Source of the DNA: Morella rubra
Taxonomy: Eukaryota > Streptophyta > Magnoliopsida > Fagales > Myricaceae
Direction of reading: 5' to 3'
Assembly (NCBI GenBank): GCA_003952965.2
Contig: CM025852.1
Coordinates: 15,087,458-15,151,457, forward strand
DNA length: 64,000 nucleotides
This document shows, piece by piece, positions 45,240 through 58,155 of this stretch. The translations under genes and the position numbers were made by a program. The first letter of the stretch is position 1; every line of letters starts with the position of its first letter. The notes under the pieces were generated by a model. That model did no database searches. It was given only the letters and a program-made list of their open reading frames with translations, and was not told where the DNA came from.

Positions 45240-46242
45240 AATCAATCATATCAACAAATTCTTACTTAGTCCAAAGCCATATGAGTTGTGGACAGGTAAA
45301 AGGCATACAATAAAGTATTTTAGAGTTTTTGGTAGTAAATTATTTATCTTACGTGATAGCGAAAATTTATGTAAGTTTGATTTTAGAAGTGATGAAGGGA
45401 TTTTTTAGGATATTCATCATCTAGTAGAGCCTACCGAGTATGTAATCTTCATATCTTAACAGCTATGGAATATATCAATGTGAAAATAGATGATGATTTG
45501 GATTATTCTAGTAACCAGGAGGATATTGAGAATCTTTTTGAAAACTAGATATTCAGGTTGAAGATGAGTCTGAAGCTCCTAAACACTCAGATCTCACAGA
45601 AGAAAGAGATGTTTCAGTAGGCACAGAGTTTGAAGAAAATAAACCATCAAATTCTGAAGAAGAAAAGGAACCAACCACATATGTGAAGAAGAATCATCCC
45701 AAACATAATGTCATTGGTAACATCAAAGAAGGTATGAGACTAAGAGGTAGAGTTCTAAACCAAATTTCTTACTCATGCTATGTTTCTTTATATGAACTTA
45801 AGAATGTTGATGAAGCTCTAAAAGATGAATTTTGGGTTAATGCCATGCATGAAGAGCTGAACCAGTTTATTAGAAATGATGTTTGGTTTTTAATTCCAAG
45901 ACCTATTGATTCTAACATCATTGGAACAATGTTGATATACAAGAACAAATCAGATGAAAATGGTGTTGTGATTAGAAACAAAGTTCAACTTGTAGCTCAA
46001 GGCTATACATAAGTCGAAGGCATCAATTTCGATGAAACGTTTGCACTGGTAGCTAGATTAGAGTCTATTAGAATTCTATTAGCTATACTATACTCCATGG
46101 GGTTTAAATTACACCAAATGGATGTAAAGAGTGAGTTTTTAAATGGTATTTTACAACAAGAAGTTTTTGTAGAACAACCTAAAGGTTTCATCGACCCAAA
46201 GTTTCCCAATCATGTCTTTAAACTGAAGAAAGAATTATATCG
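45240..46242 (+). pseudogene. Copia integrase C-terminus, linker and first part of reverse transcriptase
   Basis: KPYELWTGKRHTIKYFRVFG (integrase tail, GKx motif), an acidic linker of about 100 residues, then EFWVNAMHEELNQFIRNDVW. After a TAA in place of a codon at 46010 come FDETFALVARLESIRILLAI and HQMDVKSEFLNG, the RT fingers; the family has DVKSAFLNG, which keeps the first catalytic Asp. RT is cut at 46242 by a 7.2-kb LTR block and resumes at 53419. Confidence 0.85.
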
Positions 46243-49200
46243 TGTAATACTCGGATCTTCTATGTATTATTAGTTATCTTAATTTTGAAAATTAAATTAT
46301 AATAAAAATATTTAATTACCATTTTCGGATTTAATTATTTTATTAGTTTAAAAATAGGGAAAATTCCCTAAAAATAGTTTTACATAGCCAAAAATTATGA
46401 GAAAAATATCTGCCTTGATATCATTTCAAGATCGTTAATCTAATAGCATATTTTACTCATTTACTGTCTTGAAAATTTTTAAATAATAATTTGTATTGCT
46501 GAAAAATACTAAAATACCCTTATTTCATGTTTTTAGCCCTAAGTACTTATGTAAATTCATTCTTTCTTCAAACTTTTTGCTTAGTTTACACTACTCACTT
46601 AATTACCAAGCCAACAGGACCTATTCTAGAATAGCCGTGCACCCTAGTTATTATTTTTGAGAATTGTTGCAACAAATAGGACAATTGGGCTTGGAAAATT
46701 GGTTTTTAATCTTTGGGCTTAGGAAAAACATGCAATTGGGCCTCCAAATCATCCCATTCAGCCCATGACACCTCATCTTTGACTCACAAAACTGGTCAAG
46801 CAGCTAGGATTGCTGGAAGTAATCATTGCTAGTGATTAACAATCATTAAACTATGCAAAACCATGCAACATTTGTCCTTCGTGGTATAGTTGCTGCCCCC
46901 TTCACCCAATTCAGTTTCAAACCTTGCATAGACACCCTAATCTAGTGGCAAACACCATAATTTGGTCTAGTTAAACCCTAGCATAGTTAATCAACCCTAG
47001 GAGACAAGCTCTTGTTAGCACCTAGTATAAATAGGAGGCCATTGTGAAGGCTTTATCCACACCATTTAGTCGGCCATCTTTAGAAAAAGAGAGAGTGAGA
47101 GAGAGCTGAAGAAAGATGGAGAGAAAGAGGTGAAGATGCCAAAATTCCCTAGGAAGAAGAAAAGTAGAAATTTTTGAAGAAAGTGGTAAAGGTTGAGGTT
47201 TTCTTGAGCTTTGCTATCCCAGAAGTTATTATCCTGATATTGATACTAACAACAAGCTCTATAAAGGTTTTGTAATTCAAAAAGATCATCAAAAGATCAA
47301 GAAAGTTCAAAAGAGGTAAGGGTAGTTATTATGTTGGTGATATTGTTGGCATTTTGATGAATCAAGGTTAGTAACATGTCATACCTTGAGCTTATAGCAT
47401 AACATGCATATTGTTTATGATATCTTGTTTGTGATTAGTAGTGCATTAGGGGGTACTTAGTGACTAAGTGAGATTAATTAGTACTTGATGAATAAGTTCA
47501 AAACCTTGATTAGGACATGATTTAGTGAGAATTGGAGTTCTGTAACTAGGTTGTTGTTCAGATGTTGAGGAGCACGTATTGGATCAATTTAACTTTTTAA
47601 GCTAGTAGGATGTTTTTGTCTCGAAAACCGAACCACATGATTTTTATTCTTTTAATATGTTGGGAGATTATCCATAAGTTTATGGTTTAAATTTGGAGAC
47701 TTTTTATTTTTTTGGAAGCAAGTAGGTTGTTTAGCAATCATCGGCGGATTAGTGAAGTGATTAGCAAAACTTAGCGATTAAACAATGAGAATTTCGGCTG
47801 CCCTAGAGAGTGACACCTAGGATAGCTAGAAAGCATGACAAATCGAAGCTAGAAAGCACTATGAATCAAGCTAGAAAGCACAACGAAAAAGTCTATACCC
47901 TAGGTAGCTCGAGGTGTCGACCACCGGTGGAACTAGGCGGTGACTCACCAACGCTACTAGGTGAAATCCAGCCATAGGCATGCTTAGCAGCAACTTGAGG
48001 TCGCTAGGTGTCGTTGCATGGTCAATGTAGCATCTTGAATCATCGTACTAGCCTTAACACATGTCGCGATATGAAGAACCAAGCTTGCCTATAGATAGGG
48101 AGTCTGACCATTTAAACTTACACCAGCACCTTTGTTATTTATGAGTTAAACTTGAGATTAGAGGTGAAGTGAAGTTAGAGGAAGAAGGAAGAAATTGATG
48201 GCTTTTGTGCACAATCGAGATTTTGATGATTTCAATAAATGGACCAAGTTTATAAAACGGACATCTTCAAAGACAAAGACGTTTTGATAAAAGAGCCAAA
48301 GACTTGAAGAAAGAAGATCAAGAAGATGCAAGGAGCTCAAAAGTGAAGTTTCAAGACCTTAGGGTATAAACCTTGTAACTCTTAGTTTCACTTTTGACAA
48401 GGATTTGAATCACACACTTGCATATTTTTCAAACCGTGCATAATCTTCTTATCACATGTTTGACAACCAAAATGAGCTTTAAATGTTTTCAAATCATCCC
48501 TATATAAACTCCCAAGCCTTGGTTATACTTTTGGGAAGTTGGTTTTTGAAGCGGGATTTCAAAAATGTCAAAAATGGACTTTTTAATTGTAGCGGTCTAT
48601 GAAAATGATTTATAGCGGTCGACCGCTATATGTAGCGGTTGATGAGACAAAATTTGACAGCATTTAAATTTTATGACCGTTGAGCAACGGCTAGTTGAAG
48701 CGGTCGACCGGTACATAAGCGGTCGACCGGTACAACGGTAAAATTGTCAAATCGACCCCTAACGGCTATAAACGGCTAGTTTTCATTTGTGGCCTATAAA
48801 TACACCTTCATAACGTCCAAAATAGACACACAACGACCACATATCATTTAGATCACTTGAGAAATATTCCAACCTTCATATTCTATATTTCTCATATCAT
48901 TCACACAAAACACACTTTCATATTCTTGTCTTTGTGTGAATCAAGAGATAAAGATTTCCAATTTCATATCCACTCTTTGAGAGAGTTTATTCTTCAATCT
49001 TCATATCCAAAAGAGGTGATTCCTTTAGTGAGGTTGTTCACTAAAGAAGAAGCTTAGAGAGGGTATATCTCAAGCTTGGTTAGGTTGTGAGTGGTGAGCC
49101 CGAAAAACCACTTGGGTGGGTTTGAGTGTTAAGCCCGGGAAAACACTTGTACGGTTCTCTAGCACCCGGAAGCTAGAGTGTATGCTATTTGAAGATAGTG

Positions 49201-50912
49201 AAAACTCAAGGCTTGGTGAAGGAGCTTGAGGGGTGGATGTAGGCGGTTTGCCGAACCACCTAAAAATCACGTGTTTGCTTCTCTATCCCTACTCCTTACA
49301 TTTAGCACTTATTTACTGTTTTTAATATACTTGTGCTAAATTAGACTTTACTTTGCAAACACGGTTTTGGGGGTTAAAAGCAAAAAGTTTGGAAACCCAA
49401 TTCACCCCCCCTCTTGGGTTGCCTTAATCTAGGATTACAGAAATCTCATAGAGAAGTTTAGCGAAGATCAAGCTCGTTTAGAGGTAAAGTTTAATTGGTT
49501 ATTTTTGATTTTAATACAAAGTTTTCAAGATGATTTTTGTGAATCTCTTGTATTTCTTATTCTAGCATCTCTTGATGTTATTGGCATTTTTCATATTATA
49601 GTGTTCTTGACGAAGAACAAGCTCGTCATTTCGAAAAAGTATCATTTTGAAAGTTCGATTCGCTTTTAAGTTGTTTTTCAACTTTGATCCATTTCTTTTT
49701 AAAATTTCTTCCAAAAGTTGTCTTTCAAAGCTATAACATATTTCTTTTGAATATTCCTTCTAATTTCAAATACTTTTTATGTCAAAATTAGTATTTTCTA
49801 CGTGGTGATTAAGCCAGTTTTTAACTGAAAAATCAAAGTGTTGTTTTTTCTTCACAACACTTTCTTTGAGAAATGTTTTATAAAGTCCTTATGATGGAAA
49901 TGAGTTAAGGTATTACATATCATAAATGAGATATATGGGCGTTGATATGAGACATGCAACTTACACTAGAAAGGAATATTTTGATGTTCAAGTATGGTTA
50001 AGGTGTTGCATATCATGAATGATATATATGGGTGTTGACATAAGACATGCATACTTAACGTATACTGTGAAGACGTGATAGTACTATACGCAAGAGGATA
50101 TGTACCACTTGTTGTGGCATTCTGGCCACTCCGTTGTAAGTGGAAAGATCCTTTGTTAGGATAACTTACTGATATGGGAGTGAATCGTATTGTACTCTGG
50201 GAGTACTGCTACAAAGATATGAAGATTACTTGTAACCCGTCACTCTAGCCTAGTGATTTACTCTAGGAGTGAGAGTAGTGGTGGTGAGAATGAAAAGAAA
50301 AGATCATTTTTTAAAGAAACTGAGTTTTTTCATTTACTTTCTTCTTCTGTTTTGAGATTTTATTGATGAACAAGTTTTCTTCAATATCTTTTATTGTATC
50401 TGCTATTCTGTTGTACTAACCGCTGCTTTACTGAGTCATTTGGACTCACGTTGTTTGTTAAATTCTTTTTTAGTAGATGTATGAAGTTTATCTCAGTGAA
50501 TTCACTAAGGCCATTAAACATGGTTGTATTATCCTTGAGTTGACTTTTCACGTCTATGTCACCTGTGACTTAGATGTGCTGATAGAAGGCGAGGCCATAG
50601 GTGGATTACCCCACACTCTGATAACTATGTTAACATCTCCGACTTGAGCGACTCAGACGACAAAGATTAGAGATCTTTAGTTTTATGTTTTCTTAGTTTT
50701 CCGCTGTAGTTTTCTTTTTTGTACTTTAGTATGTACATTATAAAAAGTGGTTCTCTTTTGTAATACTTCGATATTAATAAAAGGTTCTACTTGTGTTTTG
50801 CTTAGTATCTTGTTGCTTTGTCAATCCTCCCATAGGCAATAACCTCAGCTTTAATAGTTGTGTTCATTACTATAAGACAACGCTTGAGGTCTTAACGGTT
50901 CGGGCTATTACA
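46243..50912 (+). repeat. Gypsy-type LTR, family B, in Copia RT
   Basis: Starts TGTAATACTCGG and ends TTCGGGCTATTACA. It is preceded by TATCG (46238-46242). Without the nested solo LTR (48196-49439) it is about 3.4 kb, which agrees with the truncated sister copy at 35280-37286. The expected duplication does not follow it directly; TATGG is found only after the adjoining block ends at 53418. Confidence 0.7.
48196..49439 (+). repeat. Solo LTR, family C, nested in the family B LTR
   Basis: Starts TGATGGCTTTTGTGC, ends TAGGATTACA, flanked by GAAAT (48191-48195 and 49440-49444). A second copy is at 56825-57981. It contains three 'gcggtcgaccg' palindromes at 48623-48738 and near its end the 'caattcacccccc' block typical of Copia LTR ends. 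Confidence 0.88.
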
Positions 50913-51774
50913 CAACATGATAGGTTGTGACCTGAAATCCTTGAATATGCTAAACATAAGCTAAACACAAATTTAGAACGATTAGATGCAAGAGAATGTT
51001 GAAAAATAGAGATTATTATTAATTAACTTAGGTCATAAAGCCCTTTGGATGAGTTTTGATATGAATCTTGTGTAAATAAATTGCATGGCATGATTTTTGA
51101 ATGTTTTAGAAGTATTAGAAACATATAGGATGAGTTTCACGCAAAGGTTTATGTGAAAAATTAAAGAATTAGTTATGTAGATGAAAACTAGCCTAGAATT
51201 GCACCATTTGTGATAACAACATCAATAGGGGTATCTCGTACATAGTAAATGACCTCTCCTTGACCTTAAATTTGGAGGGTTAATATTAGACAGTACTAGG
51301 AAATTGCAGCTAAAATGTTGAGTCATTTGGAGCTAGGATGAAAAATTTATGATTAACTAAATTTCACTATGAAAATTAGGTTTTACAATAAAAACAGCCA
51401 TTTTTGTAGTCACAAGGTTTGGGCTTGATTTCTATCACTTGGATTGATTTTAATGACATTAAATAGTTATATTATTTGCTAGGATATGGGCTTGTAAGTG
51501 GAGCCCAAGGCTAGGTCCCTGTTGGACCCAAAATACCTAATTTAGTGTCGATGTGAAATAGGCCACTTTTCTATTGTGTGGGCTGACCTAAGTGATATTT
51601 CAAAGCTATTGATACTGTCAATAGGTGGGCTTCCCAGCAAGCCCAAGTCTAAGTCCTCATTGGACTTGAGACATTTAAAGTAGATGACAAGTAACATTGG
51701 GCTTGTTTTAAATTAAAATAGTAAAAGTCTTAAATTACATTTCTTAATTGCTTGCTGATTTGAAATAAGTGATC

Positions 51775-52242
51775 AAAGATATTAGAGGGGTACCCAAGTC
51801 ATTTTAGAGCTTTCTAATGAGCTGGCGATATTCCAGGAAAATCTGCATAATCACAGCATGTGTCGACACATAGTCTGCATGTGTTGACACATTAAAACTT
51901 AGTCTGGAAATGCTGTCTCAAGTGCTAGTGCAATGTGTTGACATTTGTCTTCAATGTGTTGACACATTCAATGCTGGAGAGACAAATCAGCATCTTGAAA
52001 GTGTCCAATCCATTCCAACACTTCTTTAAACACCTAAAATATGAAAAATTGATCTATCAACTTTGCGTAATGGTGTTCAAGTACACTTAGAAATATTTAA
52101 TGGAGATATCCTCAATCTTTTGAAACACTTTTAGAAAATGGATTGATAAGGTAAAATTTAAAAGTCTTCAAAGCACTTAAAATTTTTTTGTTATCATCAA
52201 AATCAAATATTGATTGTTTGCAAAACAACCTTGGGCTAACAA
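51775..52242 (-). repeat. Truncated LTR fragment, family P
   Basis: From 'acccaagtcattttagagc' to the terminus CTTGGGCTAACA it follows the right end of 61261-62502, including four TGTGT(C/T)GACA-type palindromes at 51858-51965. Confidence 0.75.
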
Positions 52243-52297
52243 ATGATATAATGAACATGGTACGTGGATAGCATTTGCATCAATTTGATAACGGATA

Positions 52298-52360
52298 TGG
52301 CATTTGCAAAATGGCATATGCATCAATGGCATCTGCATCAAAGGCATTTGCGTCAATGGA
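52298..52360. repeat. 15-bp minisatellite
   Basis: Four imperfect units of 'ggcatttgcatcaat' in the family D LTR. The word 'gagcatttgcatt' also occurs once in each family T LTR, so the array may have grown from a sequence common to these LTRs. Confidence 0.75.
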
Positions 52361-53418
52361 AATTTTTACAATTAATGGGATGGTATCGATCACTGGGGAG
52401 TGCAACCATCACTACAGGGTAGTGGATGTTCCTGGGGTAGAAGGAAGAGGGGCTTTATCAATTGTACTAGGGCAACGGAATGCCTAGGACTGTCCTAAAG
52501 TGTTGGGGAGATTGGATGCACAACTCTATCATTGGGGGTGAAACAATGGACATCAAGAGCAAAGATTTTTACAGACATCAGCATGGCATTCATATTGCAT
52601 ATGACTATACTGGTATTATATTGGAAACCTAAACTATTTATTGGATATGTAAGTCCTGTTTATACTACTATTGTCATCACATGCCCCTATCCCCCTCACT
52701 GAGTCCTTAAGACTCACCCTGTTTCCTCGTCTGTAATATTGTTCCTAGATAAGACAGATTATGGCAATATTCGAGTCCTTCTTTACCCATGAGCTCCCTA
52801 CCCACGTACTGGTTATCCATGTCCAAGTCTTGGTCCCAGACGGCTTGGACGTTGTTGTGGAGCACTAGCCTTACTGATTCTCGTATGAGAACGGCCCACT
52901 AGAAGAGAACCACTCTAGCAAAAACTGGGTAGACTTTACCCTACCTGACGATGAAAACTAATCTTAAGAGATGTTTTTATGTTTTTCATTTACTTTGTGT
53001 TGGCTTACTTGTATATGAGTTTGAACAATAGGGTTAGAGATCCTAATATAGGCTAATCTTTTTTAGCCTAGATTTTATAAGAACCTAGAGTCCTCCCTAA
53101 TCCCTAACCCTTATGAATATGTTTTTTCCTTTTCTTTCAGTGTGTTGTTTTTCTTGTTTACGAGTGAAGTGTGCCTTGTTTTTCAAATATATCGTGTTCT
53201 TAATTTAACTTGACATCCATTTTCACTATTTTGTCTTCTGAGTTATGTTTACAAGTCTTCCACTGGATTTCCTTATTACATAGTAATCTTTATACACCCA
53301 AGGAAAATACTATGTTTTGAGACCCATAGGATAAGGACGTGTCATAATCTCACTTTTTATGCATCTTTGTTACTACAAAGAGAGCTTAGAGACTAATACG
53401 AGCACGAGGGATGTGACA

Positions 53419-55225
53419 TATGGACTAAAACAAGCTCCTAGAGCTTGGTATGATAGGTTGACTGCTTATTTGCTGAAAAATGGATTCACAGGAGGAGGTG
53501 CTGATTGTGTTGGAATCGAGAGATCGCAGCGGAAATGATCGTTGAATCAAAGCAGCCCAAACGTTCTGCCTCCTTCAGATCCACGCACACAGCTTTGAGA
53601 GAGAGATTTTAGAGAGAGAAATCTATGAGATAAATTCTCGTGTGAAAATCAATTCCCTTCTTTCTCAAATGAGTTTTTGAGCTATTTATAATGGCTGGCT
53701 CAGAACTCAACTGTGCTATAGTGTGGGATCTTTAGGGATCTCATAATCTCAGTGTAGGATCATCATGAAAAACTCTTTTTGTCCATAAACTCCCTTATAT
53801 TCTGTAATCTGAATTTATAGACTTCTACAAATTGTGATCATGTCCATTAACATATCACAATTGACCCCCGAGATAATGAGATTGTTTTTATGAAATCCCT
53901 TTTGCTAACAATTATATTTTATTTATCCTTCCACCATACTATATTTCACATGAGCTAATAGGACTGGAATAATATCACCGATTAAGTCCCTAGCTCATAT
54001 AATTCTTAATTCTCAGTCTGTAACTTAGTTGGACTTCCAAAAACTTTCCAAAATAATTTTCGCAAATATTTATTCATATATTAATAAGTAAAAACCGTGA
54101 AAACACTTTTCACAAAATCTCGCTACGCAACGTTTTATGTGAGTCCAACAATATACAGACATAATGAACATACTGCCTCATCAAGAGACTGGTGGATTCC
54201 ATATTGAGCAATTATACAAATTCACTTACTATGCACAAGGCCCAACCTTATCTGGAATATTTGATCTACGAAGATCATCACCAAATGATCAGTCAAAGCA
54301 CAAGCACACAACAAGCAAACCTGCATAACTCTCTCAAGTCTAAGGACAACATAAGCTAATTGTGCTGAATACCATTCTCTACATCAGTGATCGTTTCTAG
54401 AAGGTATTCATATTGATCCGTTCAGTGCATGTACTCTTACATTGCACCACTCGTCTGCTTAAGGTCACCACCTCAATGACAGAGTCCATCATTTATTTAA
54501 TAGAGGCACAACGAGTGTAGACCTATTTGTACATTATCATGTATCTCGGTCTAGAACAAAGTGAGTCAACAAGGATCAGTCATACTCCCCACCTCCGATT
54601 CATTAATCATTGGCCTAACTTTTCTACAATGTTGCTCAACAATATGACATCTTATGTCATTGCATGTCATTGCATGTACCCATAATAATATACAAGTGAT
54701 TAATCAATAATATAATTATCTCATAATTTGCATAATGATTGGTTTTTGAGGGCATACATCTAACAGATTGTACACTGTTTATTAAGAAAGTTGATAATAA
54801 CATCATCTTTGCACAAATTTATGTTGATGATATTGTGTTTGGTTCTCCTACGGAATTGCTTGCATTAGAGTTTGTTGAATGCATGAAGAAAAATTTGAGA
54901 TGAGCATGGTTGGAGAACTTCATTACTTTCTTAGTTTGCAAATTAAACAAAGCAAAGATGGTTTGTTTATTTCTCAATCGAAGTATGCAAAAAATCTTGT
55001 GAAAAGATTTGGCTTAGACAACAAAAAGCTCGCAAAATTCCCTATGAATACTTCAGTTAAACTTAATATTGATTCATCTAGTAAATGTGGAGACCATACC
55101 ATGTATCGTAGTATGATTGACAATTTATTGTATGTAACAGCCAACAGGCCAGACTTGTCTTTTAGTGTAGGGATATGTGCAAGGTTTCAAGCAAATCCCA
55201 AAGAGAGACTCATCTGGAGGCTGTA
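53419..55225 (+). pseudogene. Copia reverse transcriptase, second part (split by a solo LTR)
   Basis: 53419-53507 reads YGLKQAPRAWYDRLTAYLLK. After the 53508-54765 LTR, 54766 onward continues NNIIFAQIYVDDIVFGSP, the catalytic YVDD box, fully conserved. FEMSMVGELHYFLSLQIKQ, FISQSKYAKNLVKRFGL and ANRPDLSFSVGICARFQANP follow (thumb and connection). The frame is open from 54879 to 55226. It is the best preserved part of the element. Confidence 0.9.
53508..54765 (-). repeat. Solo LTR, Copia family A, in Copia RT
   Basis: Starts TGTTGGAATCGAG and ends ATACATCTAACA, flanked by GATTG (53503-53507 and 54766-54770). It is the best preserved copy of the family (1258 bp) and splits the RT frame between GGGAD-C and TLFIKKVDNN. 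Confidence 0.93.
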
Positions 55226-55742
55226 AAGAAAATCATGTGATATGTAAATGGTACAGTAGATTATGGAATTTGGTATTCTAAAGATTCTAATATTCATTTG
55301 GTAGGATATACTGATGCAGACTAGGTAGGAAACTCAGATGACAGGAAAAGCACTTCTAGTAGTTGCTTTTATTTGGGTTCAAATTTAGTAGCTTGGCTTC
55401 GTAAGAAACAAGGCCATATTTCTCTTTACACTACTGAAGGTAGAGCATATTGCTATGGGTAGTTACTGCACACAACTCCTATGGATGAAACAAATGTTAT
55501 ATATTAATGGTTTACATCAGAAGTCTATGCATGTATACTTTAATAATACCAATGCCATAAATATTTCAAAAATCCCGATTCAACACTCCCGTACTAAGCG
55601 TATTGATATAAGACATCATTTTATACGTGACGTGAAATTTTTGAAATTGAACATTAACAAATTGTTTTGCTTTTTTACAAACCTCTTGAAATCTAGGTTT
55701 GAATTTTTAAGACAAGCTATTGGTGTTTGTCAAATTACTTAA
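55226..55742 (+). pseudogene. Copia RNase H, degenerate
   Basis: GYTDAD then a TAG where Trp is expected, VGNSDDRKSTSS, CFYLGSNLVAWLRKKQ, CTQLLWMKQML, FNNTNAINISKIPIQHSRTK and IDIRHHFIRD. The DED catalytic residues are partly kept (the GYTDAD Asp is there; the Glu region reads TTEGRAYC instead of TAEAEYIA). One frameshift lies between the RT and RNase H readings. Confidence 0.85.
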
Positions 55743-56224
55743 AAATTTGGTTAGATAATTAGTTTTTGAGAATTCATATGTCATTATGCCTTTTAGTAAG
55801 TCTAAATGCTCTTAAATAATATTTTGAGAATTTTGAGAATTGTAGACGATTTTTCAAAATTTCAGCAAAATAATTTTTCTTTGCTGTTTTTTCTGTGTTT
55901 GAAGTTTGCATATAGTTAATGCTTAAGTTTGAGTTTCTGGAGTCAATGGTGGATAAGTATAAGTGCTCACATATAAAAGGCGTGTTGGCGTGTTTCTTAA
56001 ACATGTGTGTTTTTACTTTCAAATAAGGACATGTGCGGGTTTTTAAAGAATCTACACTCACTTACCCACTTATTTTAAACCTAACATTCTCTCACCTCTC
56101 ATGCAATACACACGTAGCCCTCTTTGCGCCGCTTCTCAGCAAAGTTGAATCTTGGACTTTTGTGAAGAAAGCTTTGTTTAATCTCCCACTACGTAAGAAA
56201 AAAGTATGATTTCTTGTCTTTTCT

Positions 56225-58155
56225 CTTTCCTTTAAAGATTAAATGGAATATTTGGTGGCCGTCTGGCTTTGTGGTCCCACGTTGTGGGTATCGAATGAGT
56301 TTAATGCAAATAATTTCTCATTTAATCACTTGATTATTAGTAGGATATTTCTACTAATATCTTTCCAAATAAGCATTTGTCAACTTTTATTTTTGAAAGA
56401 ATACATTTTCTGTACGCTTTTTTGGTTGTTGATCATATTGATCTTCCCTATCATATATGTGCTCATATGGTCAAGGTTTTTCATTCTATGTCTACTACAA
56501 ACAGACTTCCATATTCCTCTTTGATTATGAAATTCCTTGTTGCAAACCACATTTCCATACCTAGGAAAGAACCTAGAAGGAAACTTCATATTGATTTTGG
56601 AAAATCCACTCTTACTCAAAGCAAATCCCATAAAGGCCGAAAAAAAACCACTCCCTTCATATGGTTGAAGCTTTAATGCTTATCACATAGAGAGCTACTA
56701 CTTCTACTTCTGTTCAAACTTCAATTCTTGCTACCATTGAATTTCTCAAATTGCACGTGATGAAATTGGTAGCTGATGTGACTCTTATAAGAAAGAACTT
56801 AAATATTGTTGAACATGTTGAAGATGTTGGCTTTTGTTCACAATTGATATTTTGATAATTTTAATAAATGATTAAGTTTACAAAATGGACATCTTCAAAG
56901 ACAAAGACATTTTTATCAAAGAGCCAAAGACAAGAGGATTGAAGATCAAGAAGATGCAAGGAGCTCAAAAGTGAAGATTCAAGACCATAGGGTATAATCT
57001 TTTAACTATTAGTTTCACTGTTGACAAGGATTTGAAGCACTCACTTGCATATCTTTTAAACTGTGCATAAATTTCTCATCACAAGTTTGACAACCAAAAT
57101 GTACTTTAAATGTTTTCAAATCATCCTTATATAAACTCTCAAACCTTGGTTATACTTTTGGGAAGTCGGTTTTTGAAATGGGATTTCAAAAATGTCAAAA
57201 AGGGACTTTTTAATTGTAGCGGTCGATCGCTGCATGAAGCGGATGATGTTGACAGCGCGGTCGACCGCTACAACGGTAAAATTGTTAGATCGACCCCTAA
57301 CGACTAGAAATGACTAGTTTTCTCATGTGGCCTATATATAGACCTTCCTATGTCTCTAAATAAGAAAGAACGACCACATATCATTTTACATAGCTTGAGA
57401 AATATCTTAAACCATCTTATTCCATATTTCTCATAGCATTTAGACAAATTACATTTTCACATCCTTGTCATTGTGTGAATCAAAGAGATAGAGCTTTCTA
57501 TTTTCTTATCCACTCTTTGAGAGAGTTTATTCTTATATCTTCCTATCCAAAAGAGGTTATTCTTTAGTGAGATTGTTCACTAAAGAAGAAGCTTAGAGAG
57601 GGTATATCTCAAGCTTGGTTAGGTTATGAGTGGTGAGCCCAAAAATCACTTGGTTGTGAGTGTTGAGCCCAGGAAAACACTTGTACGGTTCCTCTAGCAC
57701 TTGAAAGCTAGAGTGTACACTATTTGAAAGATAGTGAAAAACCTCAGGGCTCAGTAAAGGAGCTTGAGGGTGGATGTAAGCGGGTTTGCCGAACCACCTA
57801 AAAATCACGTGTTTGCTTCTCTATCCCTACTCTTTACATTTAACACTTATTTCTTATCGCATCTATATACTTGTGCTAAATTAGTCTTTACTTTGCAAAC
57901 ACGACTTTAGGGGTTAAAAGCAAAAAAGTTTGGAAACTCAATTCACCCCCCTTTTGGGTTGCCTTAATCCTTGGACTTACAGAAGAGTCTAATAGAGTTG
58001 GGGTTCAAGAAGAGCAAACTGAAGCTGCTAAGAATGGGGATTCATTTGCTACAGCTAATGGAAAAGAGGAAGAAGAAGAAGAAGAGGGGGAAGAGAAAGG
58101 TGATGGTGAAGAAGCTGTTGCCTCTGCCACTTCCGATGGGGATGAAGACATGTAA
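56225..58155 (+). pseudogene. Extra ORF downstream of pol, function unknown (split by a solo LTR)
   Basis: After RNase H and about 480 bases of spacer, coding-like sequence runs toward the 3' LTR. 56377-56676 reads VVDHIDLPYHICAHMVKVFH, NRLPYSSLIMKFLVANHIS and FGKSTLTQS, similar in style to the putative plant transposon protein domain found with plant retroelements (RLPYG.LIT.IF pattern). After a frameshift comes LATIEFLKLHVMKLVADVTL and a helix. Removing the solo LTR at 56825-57981 and one target duplication keeps the frame open to an acidic tail (about nine Glu, then GDGEEAVASATSDGDEDM) and a stop at 58155. Sireviruses such as SIRE1 carry an extra env-like ORF here; I see no clear membrane anchor. 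Confidence 0.6.
56825..57981 (+). repeat. Solo LTR, family C, in the extra Copia ORF
   Basis: Starts TGTTGGCTTTTGTTC, ends TTGGACTTACA, flanked by GAAGA (56820-56824 and 57982-57986). It has 'gcggtcgaccgct' at 57256-57270 and a variant at 57219-57233. Confidence 0.92.

Larger units (their letters stand above)
50913..53418 (+). repeat. 3' part of another Gypsy-type LTR (family D)
   Basis: Ends 'cgagggatgtgaca', directly followed by TATGG, which pairs with TATCG before 46243. Contains 'cactgagtccttaagactca', the counterpart of 'tactgagtcatttggactca' in family B. Its left part is missing, and it abuts the end of the family B LTR, so the two may have been joined by recombination between related LTRs. 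Confidence 0.55.

Noticed and set aside
49070..49270. Similar ORFs (MIFRWFGKP start) at 49070-49270 and 57593-57808, minus strand
   Set aside because: They resemble each other only because both lie in copies of the same family C LTR; nothing suggests they are translated.
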